From: Pedobacter sp. AK013 | Lineage (GTDB): Bacteria > Bacteroidota > Bacteroidia > Sphingobacteriales > Sphingobacteriaceae | Length of the DNA stretch: 64,000 nt | Assembly: GCF_014205835.1 (NCBI RefSeq) | Contig: NZ_JACHCQ010000009.1 | Location: 62,001 to 126,000, forward strand | Direction: 5' to 3' | Shown here: positions 1 to 8,032 of the stretch, one piece after another | Layout: every line of letters starts with the position of its first letter | Numbering within the stretch: position 1 is the stretch's first letter | Position numbers and translations under genes: made by a program | Notes under the pieces: generated by a model | The model's database searches: none | What the model was told of the DNA's origin: nothing | Seen by the model: the letters and a program-made list of their open reading frames with translations, nothing else

Positions 1-175
1 CAAATCAGACTTGCTGTAAAAAGTAAAGGGTAAAAGTGGAGGATTTAGGATAATAACATATTTAGTTTCAAGTACCCCAGATGGTACAATTATCAATATG
101 TTGACCCTTTACGATAAATCAGAAGAAAGTAGTATTGATAAAAGAGAACTTCAAAAAATAATTAAAGCATTATAA
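1..175 (+). pseudogene. Frameshifted RelE/ParE-type toxin, C-terminal part
   Basis: The window opens inside a decayed type II toxin gene. Frame 1 (1-30) reads QIRLAVKSKG and then hits a stop at 31-33. The frame starting at 29 continues with GKSGGFRIITYLV (29-67) and ends KRELQKIIKAL with a stop at 173-175. Joined, they match the C-terminal part of RelE-family mRNA interferases (K-S-K-G-K-S-G-G, then Y-D-K-S-E). One extra G in the run at 28-30 explains the break. This is either a real inactivating insertion or a homopolymer sequencing error. The N-terminus and any antitoxin lie outside the window. Confidence 0.75.
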
Positions 176-210
176 ATCTGAAGAATAGCATTCAATATAA
201 ATATAAAACG

Positions 211-250
211 ATCATAACTTTCCACAATGGAATAACTACCAAGTTATGAT
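211..250. repeat. 10-bp inverted repeat upstream of the aminotransferase
   Basis: ATCATAACTT (211-220) and its exact complement AAGTTATGAT (241-250) are separated by 20 bases. The right arm ends 33 bases before the aminotransferase start. No T-run follows, so this looks more like an operator or a 5'-UTR hairpin than a terminator. The function is unknown. Confidence 0.4.
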
Positions 251-283
251 AGCTTTATCACCATAGAAACAAAATATAAATAA

Positions 284-1537
284 ATGAAAGTTTCAGTATT
301 GGCCAGTTCATTAATTGGCTCAGAAATTATAAAAATCGGTAATGAGGTGAACGAAATGAAGCGCAAAGGTGCTTCAATCGCCAACTTAACCATAGGCGAT
401 TTTGATGCAAACATTTACCCAATCCCAACTGAACTAAAAGCTGGGATTGTAGAGGCGTACAATGCCAACCAAACCAATTACCCGCCAGCTGACGGAGTTT
501 TGCCTTTACGTGAAACGGTTTCGGAATTATTAAAGGATAGATTTGGATTGGAATACAACACCAACAGCATTTTAGTTTCTGGTGGTTCCCGTCCATTAAT
601 TTATGCTACTTACCTGGCGTTGATCGATCCAGGAGATACAGTAGTTTTCCCTGCTCCGTCATGGAACAACAATCACTACTCTCACCTGACTTCGGCAAAA
701 ACTATTGCTGTAGAAACAGATGCCGCGCATAATTTTATGCCAACAGCTGCACAATTAAAACCGCATTTAAAAGGAGCAACTTTATTGGCTTTGTGCTCGC
801 CATTAAACCCAACAGGAACCATGTTCGATGCAGCTTCATTAGCTGAAATCTGTGATGCGGTTTTAGAAGAAAATGCTTCGCGCGGTGCAGACGAAAAACC
901 ATTGTACATGATGTACGATCAGATTTATTCGCTTTTAACTTTTGGTAAAGTGCACGTAAATCCGGTTTCTTTAAGGCCAGAGATGAGGCCATTTACCATT
1001 TTTGTTGATGGTAGTTCGAAATGTTTAGCTGCAACAGGTGTACGTGTAGGTTGGGGTTTTGGTCCTGAAGATATTATTAATAGAATGAAGGCGCTGGTTG
1101 GCCACATGGGTGCCTGGGCTCCAAAGGCCGAGCAGGTGGCCATGTCAAATTATTTTAATGATAAAACACAGGTTGATACTTTTTTGACCAGTTTTAAAGG
1201 CCAGATCCAGGATAGTTTAAACGCGCTTTATAATGGTTTTAACGAATTAAAGAACGAAGGCTTTAATGTTGATGCCGTTGAGCCTATGGGCGCCATTTAT
1301 TTAACCATTAAAATCGATTATATTGGAAAAACAACTGAAGATGGTCAGGTTTTAAAAGACAGTGCAGATGTAAATTTCTATCTGATTAAAGAGGCCGGAG
1401 CAGCTTTGGTTCCATTCTCTGCATTTGGAAATGAAGACAGCATGCCTTGGTTCAGGGCCTCGGTGGGAGCTTGTACCTTACAGGATATTAAAGATATGCT
1501 ACCTAGAATAAAACTAGCTTTAAGCAAATTGAAATAG
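284..1537 (+). CDS. Class I/II pyridoxal-phosphate aminotransferase
   Basis: Fold-type I PLP aminotransferase of 417 residues, probably acting on aspartate or another amino acid; the exact substrate cannot be read from sequence. Visible active-site elements are NPTG (about residues 175-178), YDQIY with the pyridine-binding Asp (212), GSSK with the Schiff-base Lys (246) followed by TGVRVGW (Arg 254), and a C-terminal FRASVG that should supply the carboxylate-binding Arg. The length is normal for the family. It is a cytoplasmic enzyme without a signal peptide. It stands alone, with no overlapping partner. Confidence 0.88.
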   Translation: MKVSVLASSLIGSEIIKIGNEVNEMKRKGASIANLTIGDFDANIYPIPTELKAGIVEAYNANQTNYPPADGVLPLRETVSELLKDRFGLEYNTNSILVSGGSRPLIYATYLALIDPGDTVVFPAPSWNNNHYSHLTSAKTIAVETDAAHNFMPTAAQLKPHLKGATLLALCSPLNPTGTMFDAASLAEICDAVLEENASRGADEKPLYMMYDQIYSLLTFGKVHVNPVSLRPEMRPFTIFVDGSSKCLAATGVRVGWGFGPEDIINRMKALVGHMGAWAPKAEQVAMSNYFNDKTQVDTFLTSFKGQIQDSLNALYNGFNELKNEGFNVDAVEPMGAIYLTIKIDYIGKTTEDGQVLKDSADVNFYLIKEAGAALVPFSAFGNEDSMPWFRASVGACTLQDIKDMLPRIKLALSKLK

Positions 1538-1608
1538 AGAATTTGAACATTCCGTCAAACAAATTGGATGATGGAGTGTTCAGATAAAAGATTTCATTTC
1601 ACGCTTTT

Positions 1609-2460
1609 ATGGAACCAAAATACACGCCTCAAGGTTACGCTTCTACATCAGCTATCCTTACTACACTTGCCATTGGTATTTTGGCATCATTCATTTTGCC
1701 GCTTTTTTACATTATCCTCGGAAGGCTTATTCCCAATATTTGGTTCATCGCCATTATCGCTTTGCTTTTAGGCTTGGGTTTGGGATTTTTTATTGATCTT
1801 GGAGTTAAGATCGGAAAACTCAGGAATAAAAAGATCGTTACCATTATTGCAATCTTTTGTGGATTGTTTGCTTTCTATATTCAGTGGGTATTATTCGATA
1901 CCTTAGCCTATAGTAGGAAGGGTTTTACTTTTAACCTCAATGGCGATGATTTAAAGTTTTTGGCACGTGATTTCTTTTTCCTTTTTACGCATCCTCATAT
2001 TTTGGTTCAGGAAATTATTAATCTGAATGAAATAGGTACATTCCGTATCGAAAGCACAGATACCATTAGCGGGGTATTATTATGGATAATTTGGGCGGGG
2101 GAATTTATCGTTATTCTTGGTGGAGCAATAGTCGGTGTTCTGAATGGTCAGGTCATCCATCCCTACTCTGAAATTAATGATAATTGGATGAAAAGACGAA
2201 AAATTACCCATCGCATTCCACTGGTAGAAAATAAAGAAACGATTGTAGCGTCATTAAATCAAAGAAATTTCACTGTTTTACAAGATCAGCCTTCATTAAT
2301 AAATGCAACTGATTATGCCGAAGTACTGATTTTTGAATCCACAGGCGATCCAACTAAGTACATCAGTGTGGTAAATGTATCAAATCCTACAGGAAAAGCT
2401 AAAGATAAAAAAGTAAAAAGCATTCTTAAATTTTATCCGCTTGAGAACGCTGAAATTTAA
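1609..2460 (+). CDS. Predicted polytopic membrane protein, function unknown
   Basis: I do not recognise this 283-residue protein. Four hydrophobic segments are visible, at about residues 17-40, 44-66, 74-95 and 160-185. A polar stretch rich in aromatics lies between the third and fourth. A soluble C-terminal tail of about 90 residues (from about 195) is rich in Lys and Asp. The start at 1609 is the first ATG in this frame and fits the hydrophobic N-terminus. It follows the aminotransferase by 71 bases in the same direction, so co-transcription is possible. Nothing in it suggests an enzyme. Confidence 0.7.
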   Translation: MEPKYTPQGYASTSAILTTLAIGILASFILPLFYIILGRLIPNIWFIAIIALLLGLGLGFFIDLGVKIGKLRNKKIVTIIAIFCGLFAFYIQWVLFDTLAYSRKGFTFNLNGDDLKFLARDFFFLFTHPHILVQEIINLNEIGTFRIESTDTISGVLLWIIWAGEFIVILGGAIVGVLNGQVIHPYSEINDNWMKRRKITHRIPLVENKETIVASLNQRNFTVLQDQPSLINATDYAEVLIFESTGDPTKYISVVNVSNPTGKAKDKKVKSILKFYPLENAEI

Positions 2461-2546
2461 TTAAAAAAAAATGAACTTTTTTAATAGCGCAAACTTGATG
2501 GATAGAATGAACTTAAAAATTTTCAGAAGATATTTTCAAAAAAACT

Positions 2547-2629
2547 GTCGTCACCCTGAATTTATTTCAAGGTCTATTCTGGATAAAGGATGCTGAAATA
2601 AATCCGATAGCTATCGGATCAGCATGATG
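2547..2629. repeat. REP-like element (CCCTGAA/GCTGAAATAAA family)
   Basis: This starts GTCGTCACCCTGAATTTATT and continues to GATGCTGAAATAAATCC and CAGCATGATG. It includes a perfect 18-bp palindrome, ATCCGATAGCTATCGGAT (2602-2619). It lies in the 316-base gap between the membrane protein and rtcB and belongs to the same family as the copies near 15.4, 18.0, 26.8 and 35.8 kb. Confidence 0.65.
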
Positions 2630-2700
2630 CTTAGGTTCGGAAAAAGGTGGCGAAATTGAACATAACTTGTATGTATTATCACAAAATCAGGCTAATTAGA

Positions 2701-2731
2701 AAACCCCATTTCAAATTATAAAATGGGGTTT
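2701..2731. terminator. Bidirectional rho-independent terminator
   Basis: An 11-bp perfect stem, AAACCCCATTT (2701-2711) with AAATGGGGTTT (2721-2731), has a 9-base loop and T-runs on both strands. It lies just downstream of rtcB on the minus strand and downstream of the membrane protein on the plus strand, so it can serve both convergent units. Confidence 0.75.
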
Positions 2732-2776
2732 TTGATAGTAGTGCTGATAAACGCAGTTAAGAATTGATTGATCTTG

Positions 2777-4201
2777 CTAATCCTCCCTGCTTCCATCATC
2801 AGCCATTCGCACCATTTTGGGCTCAAATTTAGCTACTACGTCAACCAGTTCGGTTTGTGCGGCCATTACTTTGTTGATGTCTTTATAGGCCATTGGCGCT
2901 TCATCTAAGCCAGCCCCAATTAACGTAACATTGTGATCCTTTAAAATGGCTTTCATATCCGATTTAGTAATTGATTGGAAAGCTTTAGTTCGGCTCATTT
3001 GACGTCCGGCACCATGCGATGCCGAGTTGATTGCACTTGTTTCACCTTTACCTCTCACTAAAAATCCAGGTGCCGTCATACTTCCTGGAATAATCCCCAT
3101 CACACCTTTGTCTGCCGGGGTAGCACCTTTTCGATGCACAATCACTTCTTCTCCATCAAGCATTTCTTTCCATGCAAAATTATGGTGGTTTTCTACCTTG
3201 GCCAAAACTTTTGCCCCGATTGCTTTAGTCAGCCTTTTATGAATCACCTCATGACAGGCTGAAGCATAATCGCCCGCTAAGTTCATGGCAATCCAATATT
3301 CGTGCCCTTCGGCAGAATTTAGATCCAAATAAGCCAGGTTTGCAGCCTCTTTAGGAAGTTTGCAAATCTCTTTCGCTAATTTGGTATAATGACCAGCAAT
3401 AGTTGCCCCCAATCCACGTGATCCTGAGTGCGTAAGTAATGCCACATAACGACCTTTATCAATATTCAAAATTTCATCACGCTCCGCAAAGTCGATGATA
3501 CCCCATTCTACAAAATGATTTCCACCACCCGAGGTTCCTAATTGCGCCCAGGCTTTTCCATGTAGATTTTTAAGGAAAGGGGTAGCGTTGAAAGCCTCAT
3601 TTTCCAAAACATCATGATCGGCTCTTTCATTGCCTTTAAAGTTTTGTCCGGCTCCAAATTTGGTAAAGGCAATCAACTCTCGTTTGTACATGGCATCTTT
3701 CCCGAAATAATGTTTCTCTGGGATATCGAAAATGCTTAAAGCCATTCGGCAACCGATGTCTACACCTACACCGTAAGGGATAATTGCATTTCTGGTTGCT
3801 AATACACCCCCGATTGGTAAACCATAACCTTGATGGGCATCAGGCATCAAAGCCCCCGCTACCGAAACAGGTAGCTTCATAGCGATATCCATTTGATTTC
3901 TGGCACCTTCTTCTATATAATCGGTACCGAAAATCGAATAATCTTTGGCATTGTTGATCAGTTCAATGGTTCCATCCGATTTTGGATTGGCTTCCTCGAT
4001 CACAGCAGCTGCGAGTGTGTTTAATACCTCATCATCCAAAAAACTTTCAGGGTAATCTTTTACTTTCTTAAATAAGGCCAATAATTCTTTTTCTTTGATA
4101 TCAGTAAAGTTTTCTTTCAAAATTTCTAAGGCCAGGCCTACTATTTTTCCTTCGGAATAACCTATTTCGATCAGGTTATTACCTGTTATGTTGTTGTTCA
4201 T
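2777..4201 (-). CDS. rtcB: RtcB family RNA ligase (3'-phosphate / 5'-OH)
   Basis: RtcB joins RNA 2',3'-cyclic-phosphate or 3'-phosphate ends to 5'-OH ends with GTP and Mn2+. The 474-residue protein has all core motifs: MPDAHQGYGLPIGGV (119-133), GVGVDIGCRM (Mn ligands Asp148 and Cys151), GTSGGGNHF (His229), THSGSRG (His258), ENHHNF (339-340) and SHGAGRQMSR, whose His396 corresponds to the guanylylated histidine. The Arg after the metal-binding Cys replaces the Gly of E. coli RtcB. It is the last gene of the leftward SPFH-NTase-NTase-rtcB unit, 11 bases after the preceding stop. No RtcA cyclase, archease or RtcR is visible. Confidence 0.95.
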   Translation of the reverse strand: MNNNITGNNLIEIGYSEGKIVGLALEILKENFTDIKEKELLALFKKVKDYPESFLDDEVLNTLAAAVIEEANPKSDGTIELINNAKDYSIFGTDYIEEGARNQMDIAMKLPVSVAGALMPDAHQGYGLPIGGVLATRNAIIPYGVGVDIGCRMALSIFDIPEKHYFGKDAMYKRELIAFTKFGAGQNFKGNERADHDVLENEAFNATPFLKNLHGKAWAQLGTSGGGNHFVEWGIIDFAERDEILNIDKGRYVALLTHSGSRGLGATIAGHYTKLAKEICKLPKEAANLAYLDLNSAEGHEYWIAMNLAGDYASACHEVIHKRLTKAIGAKVLAKVENHHNFAWKEMLDGEEVIVHRKGATPADKGVMGIIPGSMTAPGFLVRGKGETSAINSASHGAGRQMSRTKAFQSITKSDMKAILKDHNVTLIGAGLDEAPMAYKDINKVMAAQTELVDVVAKFEPKMVRMADDGSRED

Positions 4202-4212
4202 TGTTTAATCTT

Positions 4213-5274
4213 TTAATTGGCATAAAGTTCTGCTCTGATCTCAACAAGTATCGATTCGATTAGTCGAGCATCTGGTTTTTCCTGAAGCTTACTTTTTGTT
4301 GTTTCTTGTTCTATTTGTAGCATTAGTTTTTCTGCCATTTTTAATACTTCATCGTAATCAAGTTCTCCTCTTTTTATTAAAAGTAACTCATCCCGATTTT
4401 GTCTTTTTACATTTAGTTCTCCATCGCGTACAATCTCAAGCGCTACTTGCAAAAGTCTAATGGTATGCATCATGTTTTTGGTATCGTAATCTTTGCCATG
4501 GCTTTTATTTAAGCTGTACCTATCTTCATTTCGTTTTTCTACCCAATCCCAGTATTCATTGTACTCTTTGCAATAAGATGAATAGCTATCCTTGTTGAAA
4601 AACAAATAGGCGATTTCTTGTTCTCCTGCAGGTATTGATGAGACTGATACTTCATTTGCCGCTTCCTTATTTGCAATCCCCTTATAATTCAATTTCTTCT
4701 CCGCATCATAAAACAAGGCATACAGATCTTTAGCATTTGGAATTTTCGACAATCCACAATCAGCTTTCGAAATAGCATTTTTTGTAAGCCAGCTTTTCGC
4801 TTTTACAGATGAATAATTTTCTGTGATGAAACAAAAATCCAATACTGTTTTTCTGGTCTTCGGCATTGGATTTAAAATCTTCTTGTTCAAACCTTTTGCT
4901 TTTCTAATCTGTGTTAAAGCATATCCGCCAAAGGTATCTTTGCACAGCTTTGATAAAATCATGTCAATGTTTAGTTTATCCAATATCGGATGCTTATATA
5001 AGATACATTCTTCTGGTGTTGCCAAGATCTCTACAATATTTGGATTGTTCTTAATCAATAATTCAATAAAACGGCCAATTTCATAGTAAACTTCGTCATT
5101 ACTTTCATTGCTGATCTGTGGGATATACTTCAAACCAAAAAACATTTCTTTTGGCATATAATATATTCCTTTAATATCAGTATCAGATTGTGGAGTATCT
5201 AACCCATAAGCCTTACTACCGCTTAAACATTCAAATAACAGTAAATTTTTATCCTTTAAATCTTTAATCGTCAT
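4213..5274 (-). CDS. Predicted nucleotidyltransferase (YcgL/COG3541-like), copy 1
   Basis: This 353-residue protein has a pol-beta-type nucleotidyltransferase N-terminus. The signature is GSKAYGLDTPQSDTDIKG, with Gly19-Ser20 and the metal-binding pair Asp31 and Asp33. The C-terminal part is helical and charged. Family members are predicted to add nucleotides to an RNA or protein substrate, but the substrate is not established. The start overlaps the end of the upstream nucleotidyltransferase by 11 bases (5264-5274), so the two are probably translationally coupled. Placement between an RNA ligase and a related nucleotidyltransferase suggests RNA-end processing; that role is inferred. Confidence 0.85.
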   Translation of the reverse strand: MTIKDLKDKNLLLFECLSGSKAYGLDTPQSDTDIKGIYYMPKEMFFGLKYIPQISNESNDEVYYEIGRFIELLIKNNPNIVEILATPEECILYKHPILDKLNIDMILSKLCKDTFGGYALTQIRKAKGLNKKILNPMPKTRKTVLDFCFITENYSSVKAKSWLTKNAISKADCGLSKIPNAKDLYALFYDAEKKLNYKGIANKEAANEVSVSSIPAGEQEIAYLFFNKDSYSSYCKEYNEYWDWVEKRNEDRYSLNKSHGKDYDTKNMMHTIRLLQVALEIVRDGELNVKRQNRDELLLIKRGELDYDEVLKMAEKLMLQIEQETTKSKLQEKPDARLIESILVEIRAELYAN

Positions 5275-6025
5275 AACGGGTTATTGTATCTCTAAAAAAT
5301 GTATCAAGTATTTCTGCATTAAAACTTTCTTTTAGTAAATCTTTGGCCCCTTCGGTACAGTTTTTAAATTCAGCATCAATGTATCTGCTCAACTCAGGGG
5401 CTATCTTGATGATAAAACCTTCTGCTGAGGTCGATTTTAATATGATTAAATCCCTTACCAATGTTTGAAGATGCTCGGGCATTAAGGTTAAAAGCGGCCC
5501 GATGGTCATTGGCGCAATCGCGTTTTTCTCCAAACACCATTTAGCCGAAAGTAGGGGACGAAGTACATAAAAAAGCTTTTTAATCTTAATTTCATTTTCG
5601 TTTACTACCGTTTCTAGTGCGCTGTGTGCTATTCCTAAATAATGATTGATATTTGTTTTTCTGTAAAAGTATGATTGACAGAGTGTCCATAAATCATTTC
5701 TAAAATTACCCAGTTCACTATAAATGATTGGCGATTGTAACCACTCGAAAGGAGTAGTATTAGATTTCCGGATCAATTTAAGCACCTTCCTGATGTCCCA
5801 TCCGTAAATATCCAGCTCATCATTAATAGGAAAATCCAATTGATCATCCTTATCCTGAACAGAAAGATAAAAATTGAGCGGGCGCACATAAATAAAGCGG
5901 ACATCGAAATCACTATCCGGTGAGGGAAATTCCCATCCCCTGCTACCTGATTCACATGCAAATAATATTTTGATATCATTTGATCTTTCTATTTCTGCAA
6001 GTTTATTTATTATTGTGGTTTTCAT
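5264..6025 (-). CDS. Predicted nucleotidyltransferase (YcgL/COG3541-like), copy 2
   Basis: Second pol-beta-type nucleotidyltransferase, 253 residues from the ATG at 6025. Its signature is ESGSRGWEFPSPDSDFDVRF: Gly27, Ser28, then Asp39 and Asp41 as metal ligands. An in-frame start at 6061 would add 12 residues. I prefer 6025 because the conserved fold begins at MKTTIINKL. The fold resembles the neighbouring 353-residue protein, but the two share little sequence beyond the active site, so they look like an old duplication or a matched pair. It follows the SPFH gene by about 60 bases. Confidence 0.82.
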   Translation of the reverse strand: MKTTIINKLAEIERSNDIKILFACESGSRGWEFPSPDSDFDVRFIYVRPLNFYLSVQDKDDQLDFPINDELDIYGWDIRKVLKLIRKSNTTPFEWLQSPIIYSELGNFRNDLWTLCQSYFYRKTNINHYLGIAHSALETVVNENEIKIKKLFYVLRPLLSAKWCLEKNAIAPMTIGPLLTLMPEHLQTLVRDLIILKSTSAEGFIIKIAPELSRYIDAEFKNCTEGAKDLLKESFNAEILDTFFRDTITRYDD

Positions 6026-6086
6026 TCTATTCTCGTTCAATTCCCGGCAGGTAATACTCACCTGACCGAGGGTTTCTAAATTTAAT

Positions 6087-7184
6087 TTATTTTACGAAGA
6101 TTTGTTTCAATTGATCTACAATTTGTCCACTGCCCGATAAGCTGATGTTGTTGATTTTTTCTGCGATTTTCTCCACATATTCCATCTCTTTCAACTTATA
6201 CAACATAACGTTGTCTTCCATCAATTTGGCGGTGTTTAACAAACTTCTGGTTGATGCCGTTTCTTCTCTCCGTGTAATGATATTGGCTTGCGCTCTTTTT
6301 TCGGCAACTAAAACCTGGTTCATAATTTCCTTAACGTCACCTGGTAAAACGATGTCTTTAACACCACAGTTTGTTAATTTTACACCCAAATTTTCAACCT
6401 TATCTAAAGTGATGGCCATTACCATTTCGGCAATTTTTTCCTTGCTTTCCATCAATTCGTCAAAAGTCATTAAGCCAATACATTCTCTTAATGCCAATTG
6501 CATGGTGATGTACAATTGTTTTTCAAATTCCTTGTTTTCCAATAAGGCTTTGATAATGTCGTCAACTTTATATTGGATACTGAAGTTTATTCTTAACTGC
6601 GCTTTATCCTTGGTTAAGATTTCTTGCCCGATAATCTCCATATTCAATTGTCTGATGTCGGTTTTTAAAACCTGAATACTTGTGCCGTTTTTCCAGTAAA
6701 CATAGTTTCCTGCATCCAATACGTTTTCAAATTTACCATCGATAAATAACAAAGCTTTTTCGAACGATTCTACTTTGTAGGCCCTGATGTAATTTAACAA
6801 TGGTGTTTTCTCCAATAAATTTTTATCAATTGCTTCGTCAATATTAATGTTGCTGATGTCTGCCTTAACAAAATTGTATTCTGATAAACCTTTCCAAATG
6901 GCGTGCCTACCGGCGGTTAAAACGTTCTTAAAATTTTGGTTTTGATAAACCAAAACCAACTCATTATCGGCAACACTTACCAAGTGAATCAAATTCACAA
7001 AATCTGTGTTTTCCAATAAGATATCCAATTCGGCAACCGTGTAATAGTACTCTTTTGCCATATCGTACAAAGTCATATCTTCACCGAAACCTAACCAGTA
7101 AGTTCCAGCTGTTAAAACGTTTTTTAATTTTCCTTTTTTAAACACCAATCCAACATAATTGGTGTTAATGGTTACTCTTTTCAT
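6087..7184 (-). CDS. SPFH/slipin-like protein with three N-terminal repeats
   Basis: This 365-residue protein has an SPFH (band 7) domain at about residues 180-330, with a C-terminal amphipathic helix containing VAEKRAQANIITRREE. The N-terminus carries three copies of a short unit: GKLKNVLTAGTYW (18-30), NFKNVLTAGRHAIW (84-97) and GKFENVLDAGNYVYW (150-164), spaced about 65 residues apart. Typical slipins have an N-terminal membrane hairpin; none is visible here, so this is probably a soluble or peripheral scaffold. SPFH proteins recur beside rtcB in bacterial RNA-repair loci. It is the first gene of the leftward unit. Confidence 0.85.
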   Translation of the reverse strand: MKRVTINTNYVGLVFKKGKLKNVLTAGTYWLGFGEDMTLYDMAKEYYYTVAELDILLENTDFVNLIHLVSVADNELVLVYQNQNFKNVLTAGRHAIWKGLSEYNFVKADISNINIDEAIDKNLLEKTPLLNYIRAYKVESFEKALLFIDGKFENVLDAGNYVYWKNGTSIQVLKTDIRQLNMEIIGQEILTKDKAQLRINFSIQYKVDDIIKALLENKEFEKQLYITMQLALRECIGLMTFDELMESKEKIAEMVMAITLDKVENLGVKLTNCGVKDIVLPGDVKEIMNQVLVAEKRAQANIITRREETASTRSLLNTAKLMEDNVMLYKLKEMEYVEKIAEKINNISLSGSGQIVDQLKQIFVK

Positions 7185-7453
7185 GTTTTCTGGTTTTAAA
7201 ATTTATTTCTGTTATTATTTATTCTTTAAAAAGCGTTGCGGAAGAACATTTACCTGTTTTCTACGGAAGTAAAAGTTTGTTAAGTGTGGTTTAAAAATGA
7301 AACCTTGTTTTTCTACTCAGGTCTTAGCTCATTAAGCATTTTGCCTTTTCGATTAACTCATTTGATTTTTAAATCTTTTCTTAAACACTGATCCTTGCTG
7401 GGCAAAACACAGATTTGCTTTTTTGATTTCGAAAAACCTTGAAGCCAAATGCG

Positions 7454-7463
7454 GTTGCGCAAC
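7454..7463. promoter_or_regulatory. Palindrome GTTGCGCAAC, candidate operator
   Basis: A perfect 10-bp palindrome whose 8-bp core TTGCGCAA (7455-7462) recurs at 8105-8112, upstream of the WYL regulator. This copy lies about 270 bases upstream of the SPFH start, on the far side of the tRNA-like RNA. Two copies of one palindrome flanking the divergent region suggest binding by the local regulator. This is inference. Confidence 0.35.
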
Positions 7464-7544
7464 GCTTATTCTGGTGAACGATTTGAAAAGTTGCTCTTCT
7501 TTTAACATGGATTAACATTCCATTGCATTACCCTTATGCGATTC

Positions 7545-7620
7545 CAAGTGGTATTTGGAAGCAGGATTCGAACCTGCATTTTGGTGGTAGTTACTCTAAT
7601 CAACTGAGTTATTCCGATAA
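7545..7620 (-). ncRNA. tRNA-like element B (D-arm and T-arm, reduced anticodon arm)
   Basis: The minus strand reads as a partial tRNA. A D-arm-like ACTC-AGTTGATTA-GAGT (7609-7593) is followed by only 15 bases and then a perfect T-arm, GCAGG-TTCGAAT-CCTGC (7577-7561). A normal tRNA needs about 23 bases between these arms, so the anticodon arm is shortened. TA precedes the D-stem as in tRNAs. The 5' acceptor-like ATCGGAA can pair with TTCC after the T-arm at only about five of seven positions. A hairpin TTCCAA/TTGGAA follows. This is not a functional tRNA; it resembles the tRNA-mimic module known in bacterial Y RNAs. Confidence 0.6.
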
Positions 7621-7690
7621 AACCGGAAGTGGGATTCGAACCCACGACACACAACCTGTTTAGACAATCTATCATAATCCTGATCAGCAT
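7621..7690 (-). ncRNA. tRNA-like element A (T-arm, weak D-arm)
   Basis: The minus strand contains a perfect T-arm, GTGGG-TTCGAAT-CCCAC (7645-7629), with the canonical T-loop. A possible D-arm ATCA-GGATTA-TGAT lies 25 bases upstream, close to tRNA geometry, but no good anticodon stem or 5' acceptor is present. The bases after the T-arm, TTCCG, can pair with CGGAA at the start of element B, making a hairpin that bridges the two elements. The two T-arms are therefore probably part of one transcript. Confidence 0.5.
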
Positions 7691-7767
7691 ATTCTACGCA
7701 AATTGCCCGAATACTTTGGGGCTGTTCTGAAACCCTCAACATTGGATAAGTTTTATTTAGTATTGCC

Positions 7768-7840
7768 ATCCCTTTCGGGATTTCTTTATAATGATCTGAT
7801 TGCGCTAAACAGTACCCTGTTCCACCTATCGGGAACAGGG
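7768..7840 (-). ncRNA. Two stable hairpins upstream of the tRNA-like elements
   Basis: On the minus strand, ATCCC-GAAA-GGGAT (7781-7768) is a perfect stem closed by a GNRA tetraloop. CCCTGTTCC (7840-7832) pairs with GGAACAGGG (7823-7815) in a 9-bp stem. Both lie 5' of the two T-arms on the same strand. They may be the 5' domain of the same RNA. The 9-bp stem could instead belong to a REP-like repeat. Confidence 0.35.
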
Positions 7841-7991
7841 GTTTCTTGCTGAACCAGATAAACTAGAACAGCATAACGGAGAGCGCGTATCATTTAAAAA
7901 CAGTAAAACTGTCTTCTATCAATCAGATTAGTTTATTAATATTTATCAAAGAACTTTTATCGACTGGCGACATTACAAAGATGCCACCACT

Positions 7992-8014
7992 ACTACGCGG
8001 CTGATTTGCGTAGT
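7992..8014. repeat. Inverted repeat ACTACGC/GCGTAGT with TTGCGTAG motifs
   Basis: ACTACGC (7992-7998) pairs with GCGTAGT (8008-8014) across 9 bases. The octamer TTGCGTAG inside it (8006-8013) recurs at 8118-8125 on the plus strand and at 7694-7701 on the minus strand. Three copies in 430 bases of a regulator-flanked gap suggest a repeated protein-binding site. Confidence 0.35.
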
Positions 8015-8032
8015 GAGAAATATTTTGCAGTA

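Noticed and set aside
1568..1771. 67-codon plus-strand frame upstream of the membrane protein
   Set aside because: It is a shifted reading of the hydrophobic start of the membrane protein at 1609.
7502..7690. 62-codon minus-strand frame across the tRNA-like elements
   Set aside because: It is an open frame produced by the two T-arm sequences; the repeated TSGF/TTWN residues come from T-loop bases, not from protein selection.
7545..7700. Two functional tRNA genes
   Set aside because: The T-arms are perfect, but no complete acceptor stem or normal anticodon arm can be formed for either element.
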